Origin: an uncultured Eubacteriales bacterium | GTDB lineage: Bacteria > Bacillota > Clostridia > Christensenellales > QAND01 | Length of the DNA stretch: 9,681 bases | NCBI GenBank assembly: GCA_900546685.1 | Contig: UREB01000054.1 | Span: 1 to 9,681 of the forward strand | Direction of reading: 5' to 3' | In this document: piece after piece, positions 6,309-9,681 of the stretch | Layout of the letters: each line of letters starts with the position of its first letter | Numbering within the stretch: the first letter of the stretch is position 1 | The notes under the pieces: model-generated | Told to the model about the DNA's origin: nothing | The model's database searches: none | What the model saw: only the letters and a program-made list of their open reading frames with translations | Made by a program: the position numbers and the translations under genes

Positions 6309-8035
6309 TGCTGTCCTCCTTGCGCTTGGGTTTGGGAGGCTACGATTTCACGGTAGATGGCGCATTGCGCCATCAGCGTTTCGTGGCTGCCTTGGCCGGC
6401 GATGCGCCCATCCTCAAACACCAGGATCTGGTCACACTGCCGTAGGGTGCTCGCTCGCTGGGAGATCATCAACACCGTCCCCGGGAAATCGGATAGAGAT
6501 TGGCGCAGCGCTGCGTCTGTGGCCAGGTCCAGGGCGCTGGCGCTGTCGTCCAATATCAGGATCTCTGGCTGCCGTACCAAGGCGCGCGCAATGGTCAGCC
6601 GTTGCCGCTGCCCGCCGGATAGATTGCGGCCGCCTTGGGCAATACGGGATTCCAGCCCCTCTGGCATGGCGCGTACAAAAGATTCTGCCTGCGCCATGCA
6701 AAGCGCATGCCATAGCGCGTCGTCGTCCGCATCCGGCCGGCCCCATTGCAGGTTTTCCCGCAGCGTGCCGGAAAACAGTACGGCGTTTTGCGGCACCAGG
6801 CCGATCTTTTGCCGCAGCGCTGCCATGGATTGCCGGCGCACATCCACGCCATCCACCCGCACGGCGCCTTGCTGCACATCGTAAAACCGGGGAATCAGAT
6901 TCACAAAGCTGGATTTGCCTGCGCCGGTGCCGCCAATGAGGCCGACGGTACTGCCTTTGGCAATGGAGACTGTACAGTCCGAAAGGCTGGGGGCTTGCGC
7001 GCCGGGATAGCAGAACACCACATGGTCAAATTCGATCTTGGGTACGCCGCTTTTGGGCAAAACACTTTGGGGTTGCACAGGATCGGCCAGAGAAGGCTCT
7101 ACGGCCAGCACGTCTGCAATGCGGTGCGCGCTGGCGTATCCCTTGGAAAGGATCACGATGAGGTTGGCCAAGGCAATCAGCGCCAAGAGGATCTGCGAAA
7201 GGTAGTTGATTAGTGCGATGACCTCGCCCTGTGTCAGGCGGCCGGCGTTTACCTCCAGCCCGCCGAACCAGAGTACGCACAGCACCGTGCCGTTGATGAT
7301 AACATAGGTCAGCGGGTTCAACAGGGCGGAGATGCGCCCGGCCCGCACAGCGCTGCGGCGCAGCTGGGCGCTGGCATCCGCCATGCGCTGCGCATCGTCT
7401 TTCTGCCGAGCAAAGGCACGGATTACACGCGCCCCCTCCAGGCTTTCTCTTGTCACTAGGCCCACATGATCCAGTTTTTTCTGGATGGTGCGGTACAGTG
7501 GTACGGTAGCATGCAAAATGCCATACAGCACCGCTGCAGTCAGCCCCGCGGCCAAGAGAAAGAAAAGCGCGAGCTTGGCGTCGATGGTAAAGGCCATCAC
7601 GATGGCGCCCAGCACCAAAAACGGCGAACGGATCACAAGCCGGATCATCATTGCCACGGAAAGCTGTGCTTGGTTGATGTCGCTGGTAATGCGCGTGATG
7701 AGCGAAGGTGTGCCAAGCTTATCCAGCTCGGCATGGGAAAAGCGGTTGATATGCCGGAAAAAGGCGCTGCGCAGCTCGGTGCCGAACCCCTGGGAACAGC
7801 GCGCAGCACAGTATTGGCAGATCAGCGCGCACATGAGCCCTAACGCACCTAAGAAAAACAGCAATACCCCCATCTTCAGCACATAGCCGCCGTCCTGCGT
7901 GGCAATGCCTACGTCTATGATGCGTGCCATGACAAGCGGCACGATCAATTCAAAGACCGCCTCTATTAGCTTGAAGATAGGGCCTAGGATCATCTCTTTT
8001 TTATAATGCTTTAGATAGACGGCCAGACGCCGCAT
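6305..8035 (-). CDS. Heterodimeric ABC exporter subunit with the degenerate ATP site
   Basis: This is the first gene and partner subunit of the exporter pair, a 576-residue half-transporter with a six-helix membrane domain (about 1-300) and an ATPase domain (about 333-570). I prefer the ATG at 8035-8033 because GGAAGGGAG lies about six bases upstream. An upstream in-frame ATG at 8071 has no good ribosome site and would fall inside the promoter candidate. Motifs are Walker A GGTGAGKSS (368-376), Gln416, canonical signature LSGGQRQ (472-478), and Walker B ILILDDS (492-498), where Asp497 replaces the catalytic glutamate. Gln526 (ISQRAS) replaces the switch histidine. Both replacements are the family hallmark of the degenerate-site subunit, so this is specialisation and not decay. 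The LysR gene is divergent and shares the control region. Confidence 0.93.
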   Translation of the reverse strand: MRRLAVYLKHYKKEMILGPIFKLIEAVFELIVPLVMARIIDVGIATQDGGYVLKMGVLLFFLGALGLMCALICQYCAARCSQGFGTELRSAFFRHINRFSHAELDKLGTPSLITRITSDINQAQLSVAMMIRLVIRSPFLVLGAIVMAFTIDAKLALFFLLAAGLTAAVLYGILHATVPLYRTIQKKLDHVGLVTRESLEGARVIRAFARQKDDAQRMADASAQLRRSAVRAGRISALLNPLTYVIINGTVLCVLWFGGLEVNAGRLTQGEVIALINYLSQILLALIALANLIVILSKGYASAHRIADVLAVEPSLADPVQPQSVLPKSGVPKIEFDHVVFCYPGAQAPSLSDCTVSIAKGSTVGLIGGTGAGKSSFVNLIPRFYDVQQGAVRVDGVDVRRQSMAALRQKIGLVPQNAVLFSGTLRENLQWGRPDADDDALWHALCMAQAESFVRAMPEGLESRIAQGGRNLSGGQRQRLTIARALVRQPEILILDDSASALDLATDAALRQSLSDFPGTVLMISQRASTLRQCDQILVFEDGRIAGQGSHETLMAQCAIYREIVASQTQAQGGQQ

Positions 8036-8069
8036 ATAAGCTCCCTTCCTTCTATGGTTCTTTGTTTTC

Positions 8070-8078
8070 ATTGTAGCA
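8070..8078 (-). promoter_or_regulatory. Candidate extended -10 promoter of the ABC exporter operon
   Basis: Read on the - strand this is TGCTACAAT, an extended -10 (TGN plus TACAAT). No convincing -35 is present 16-18 bases upstream, which would suit an activator-dependent promoter. It predicts a start near 8063 and a leader of about 28 nt before the ATG at 8035. Confidence 0.5.
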
Positions 8079-8097
8079 TGGCATATTCTATATATTT

Positions 8098-8136
8098 CAT
8101 ATATAATAAATATAGAAACTATATTTATTTTATATG
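8098..8136. promoter_or_regulatory. 39-nt dyad, probable LysR operator
   Basis: The inner arms 8105-8115 and 8119-8129 are perfectly complementary (11 bp) around AAA. After one mismatch (8104/8130) the pairing resumes for six more base pairs (8098-8103 with 8131-8136). At the core is TATAGAAACTATA (8111-8123), which fits the T-N11-A pattern of LysR-type sites. It lies about 35-75 bases upstream of the predicted exporter start point. It also covers the LysR gene's own possible -10 (TATAAT, 8102-8107) and start point, and its right end reaches the GGAG ribosome site (8136-8139). It could therefore serve both divergent units. Confidence 0.6.
8102..8107 (+). promoter_or_regulatory. Candidate -10 box of the LysR gene
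   Basis: TATAAT matches the -10 consensus exactly and would give a start near 8114 and a leader of about 32 nt. The best -35 positions (around 8078-8084, TGGCAT) are poor. The region is very AT-rich, so a chance match is possible. Confidence 0.35.
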
Positions 8137-8145
8137 GAGTGTGTC

Positions 8146-9006
8146 ATGGAGCTCAAACAGTTACAGGCCTTTATGGCCGTCGTGGAGGAGGGAACCATCA
8201 GCGCAGCAGCCAAACGGCTGCATATGGCCCAGCCACCGCTCAGCTGTCAAATGAAATCGCTGGAAGAGGAGCTTGGCACCCCTCTGTTTTGGCGCGGTGC
8301 ACGGCATATTACGCTGACCCCAGCCGGGCAGGCGCTGTATAAAAGGGCGCAGCAGATGCAGCGGCTTTCCGAAACGGCCAAGCAGGAGGTTGCAGCGCTG
8401 CGGGGCAAGGTGCAGGGCACGCTGCGCATCGGCACGGTATCGTCCTCTTCCGCGCGCCTTCTGCCGTATGTGCGTGCGTTTCATGCCCAGTATCCCGAAA
8501 TACGCTTTGAGCTGGAAGAGGGCAATACCTATGAGCTGCTGGATCTTTTGCGGCGCGACCTGATCGAGATTGCCGTCGTGCGAACCCCATTTCCCATGGA
8601 TGGGATGCAGTGCCGGTTTTTGGAGGCCGAGCCGATGGTAGCTGCCGCCCGGCCCGGCTGGTTTGCCGGGGAAAGCACGCTGAGTGTGAAGGCCCTGGCT
8701 TCCTGGCCCTTGATTGTGTACCGTAGGTTCGAAAACCTCATTGCCTCTGTTTGCCAGGAAGCCGGGTTTGAGCCAGATCTGTTCTACAAAACCCAGGATG
8801 CGCGCACCTCGCTGCTGTGGGCGGATGCAGGGCTGGGGGTAGCCCTGGTACCGCAGAGCGCGATGGCCATCATCCCCGGCGGGCTTTTGTTCCGCCCCAT
8901 TGCGGAGGAAAGCCTATACACCCGCATTGCTGCCATCGCGAAACAAACGCGCACGCTATCCGAGCCGGCCGAAGCGTTTCTAGCTGCCTTTGGCGCTTGC
9001 TCTTAA
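8146..9006 (+). CDS. LysR-family transcriptional regulator
   Basis: This is a DNA-binding regulator that probably controls the divergent exporter genes and itself. It has 286 residues from ATG 8146, seven bases after GGAG (8136-8139); an in-frame ATG at 8134 would lose that ribosome site and add only four residues. The N-terminal winged helix-turn-helix (about 1-60) reads as classic LysR: LKQLQAFMAVVEEGTISAAA (3-22), then KRLHMAQPPLSCQMKSLEEE, LGTPLF and LTPAGQALY. A linker helix (about 60-90) follows. A periplasmic-binding-protein-like effector domain begins at GTLRIGTVSSSSARLLP (91-107) and continues through LLDLLRRDLIEIAVVR. The region DAGLGVALVPQSA (227-239) matches the usual LysR C-terminal motif. 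The effector cannot be deduced. The divergent layout with the dyad at 8098-8136 fits the normal LysR pattern. Confidence 0.93.
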   Translation: MELKQLQAFMAVVEEGTISAAAKRLHMAQPPLSCQMKSLEEELGTPLFWRGARHITLTPAGQALYKRAQQMQRLSETAKQEVAALRGKVQGTLRIGTVSSSSARLLPYVRAFHAQYPEIRFELEEGNTYELLDLLRRDLIEIAVVRTPFPMDGMQCRFLEAEPMVAAARPGWFAGESTLSVKALASWPLIVYRRFENLIASVCQEAGFEPDLFYKTQDARTSLLWADAGLGVALVPQSAMAIIPGGLLFRPIAEESLYTRIAAIAKQTRTLSEPAEAFLAAFGACS

Positions 9007-9059
9007 GGGCCGTTATAGTGTAAAGTAGAGCCATTGAGAGTTTCGAGGAGGCGTATCAA

Positions 9060-9536
9060 ATGGTTGTTATTACCATGGAAAATGGAAAACAGATCAAATT
9101 ACAGCTGGAACCGGACAAAGCGCCGAGCACTGTAAAAAACTTTGAAAAGCTGGTCAGCGAAAAATTTTATGACGGATTGACCTTTCACCGCATCATCCCT
9201 GGCTTTATGATTCAGGGCGGATGCCCGGACGGCACCGGCATGGGCGGCCCGGGATACAGCATTCGGGGCGAATTTGCCGCCAACGGATTTAACAATCCCA
9301 TCAAGCACACGCGCGGTGTTATCTCCATGGCGCGCAGCATGAACCCGGATTCTGCGGGCTCCCAATTTTTCATCATGCATGAGGATGCGCCGCATCTGGA
9401 TGGCCAGTATGCCGCTTTTGGCCGTGTCGTAGAGGGTATGGACGTCGTAGACGAGATTGCAAACACCCCCACAGGGCGCAACGATCGGCCCAATACGCCG
9501 CAGGTTATGCGGTCCGTCGTGCTCATAGAGGATTGA
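9060..9536 (+). CDS. Cyclophilin-type peptidyl-prolyl cis-trans isomerase (PpiB-like)
   Basis: This is a folding catalyst that isomerises Xaa-Pro bonds. It has 158 residues and no signal peptide or membrane anchor, so it is cytoplasmic. The start ATG 9060 lies eight bases after GAGGAGG (9045-9051). The catalytic motif FHRIIPGFMIQGG (42-54) carries Arg44, Phe49, Met50 and Gln52. NPDSAGSQFFI (95-105) supplies the hydrophobic pocket, and PHLDGQYAAFGRV (111-123) closes the site; Tyr117 stands near the position of the C-terminal active-site histidine of human cyclophilin A, a change I believe is common in small bacterial cyclophilins. The length matches single-domain bacterial family members. A weak promoter is possible in the gap (TTGCTC 8997-9002, 18 bases, TAAAGT 9021-9026). 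It appears monocistronic and ends at a strong terminator. Confidence 0.95.
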   Translation: MVVITMENGKQIKLQLEPDKAPSTVKNFEKLVSEKFYDGLTFHRIIPGFMIQGGCPDGTGMGGPGYSIRGEFAANGFNNPIKHTRGVISMARSMNPDSAGSQFFIMHEDAPHLDGQYAAFGRVVEGMDVVDEIANTPTGRNDRPNTPQVMRSVVLIED

Positions 9537-9546
9537 TGGGAAAATA

Positions 9547-9574
9547 AAAAAAGAAGCCGAGAGGCTTCTTTTTT
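9547..9574 (+). terminator. Rho-independent terminator after the cyclophilin gene
   Basis: AAAAAAGAAGCC (9547-9558) pairs perfectly with GGCTTCTTTTTT (9563-9574) around a GAGA tetraloop, a 12-bp stem ending in a T run. It starts ten bases after the TGA stop. Its A-rich left arm would also give a T run on the - strand, so it may work in both directions. Confidence 0.92.
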
Positions 9575-9611
9575 GTATGGGAATAGGAAATACAAATACG
9601 TTTTTGGCGGG

Positions 9612-9673
9612 GAGCAAAGCAAAAATAAAAGTGCCCCCAACGACCATCCCATCATTGAAAGCACCTTTGCTCT
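9612..9673. repeat. Short inverted repeat at the right edge
   Basis: GAGCAAAG (9612-9619... with the pair at 9613-9620 one base off) is mirrored by CTTTGCTC (9666-9673). The arms are 8 bp and about 46 nt apart. No T tract, promoter or gene explains it, and 8-bp arms at this distance can arise by chance. The rest of 9575-9681 has no supported gene. Confidence 0.2.
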
Positions 9674-9681
9674 AAATTAAT

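Noticed and set aside
6139..6939. A 266-residue open frame on the + strand across the two exporter genes
   Set aside because: It is entirely antisense to conserved ABC exporter coding sequence, has an Arg/Pro/Ala-rich composition typical of GC-biased shadow frames, and shows no domain.
8035..8071. A longer N-terminus for the first exporter subunit starting at 8071
   Set aside because: It has no ribosome site, overlaps the extended -10 candidate, and adds a basic 12-residue extension unlike the family; GGAAGGGAG fits the start at 8035.
9099..9647. A 182-residue - strand frame opposite the cyclophilin gene
   Set aside because: It runs straight through the terminator stem and is the mirror of a highly conserved gene, with no supporting motif.

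Overview
The window looks like an ordinary chromosomal stretch from a moderately GC-rich Gram-positive Clostridia-type bacterium. Supporting signs are strong AGGAGG-type ribosome sites, TTG starts, lipobox signal peptides, rho-independent terminators with T tracts, a four-gene ECF vitamin-transporter operon and a heterodimeric ABC exporter. I cannot name a genus. There are no RNA genes, CRISPR arrays, insertion sequences or phage genes, and no gene-free stretch exceeds 300 bases.

Layout. (1) Positions 2-656 (+): the tail of an unidentified gene overlaps a small lipoprotein gene broken by a one-base frameshift, and a strong terminator follows. (2) Positions 664-4537 (+): a tightly overlapping operon follows an extended -10 promoter candidate. 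It encodes a DUF4430 lipoprotein, EcfT, a double-ATPase EcfA fusion and an ECF S component, and ends in a 26-bp perfect palindrome shared with the convergent genes. (3) Positions 4539-8035 (-): two overlapping genes encode the halves of a heterodimeric type I ABC exporter with one canonical and one degenerate ATP site. (4) Positions 8036-8145: a divergent AT-rich control region holds a 39-nt dyad with a T-N11-A core. (5) Positions 8146-9006 (+): a LysR-family regulator. (6) Positions 9060-9574 (+): a cytoplasmic cyclophilin with its own terminator. (7) Positions 9575-9681: mostly non-coding; one 35-codon open frame is noted but not supported.

How the parts work together. The operon at 749-4509 should form one complete importer: S component for binding, T for coupling and a fused A/A' ATPase. 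An unusual extra part is a surface lipoprotein whose DUF4430 domain is the fold of the transcobalamin/intrinsic factor beta domain. Domain family and S-component motifs point to cobalamin or a related corrinoid, which is an inference. The LysR gene is divergent from the exporter pair and the dyad sits between them, so it probably controls the exporter and itself.

The most interesting points are the lipoprotein-plus-ECF arrangement with non-canonical motifs in both EcfT and the second ATPase domain, and the LysR dyad. I see no wholly new system; the families are all recognisable.
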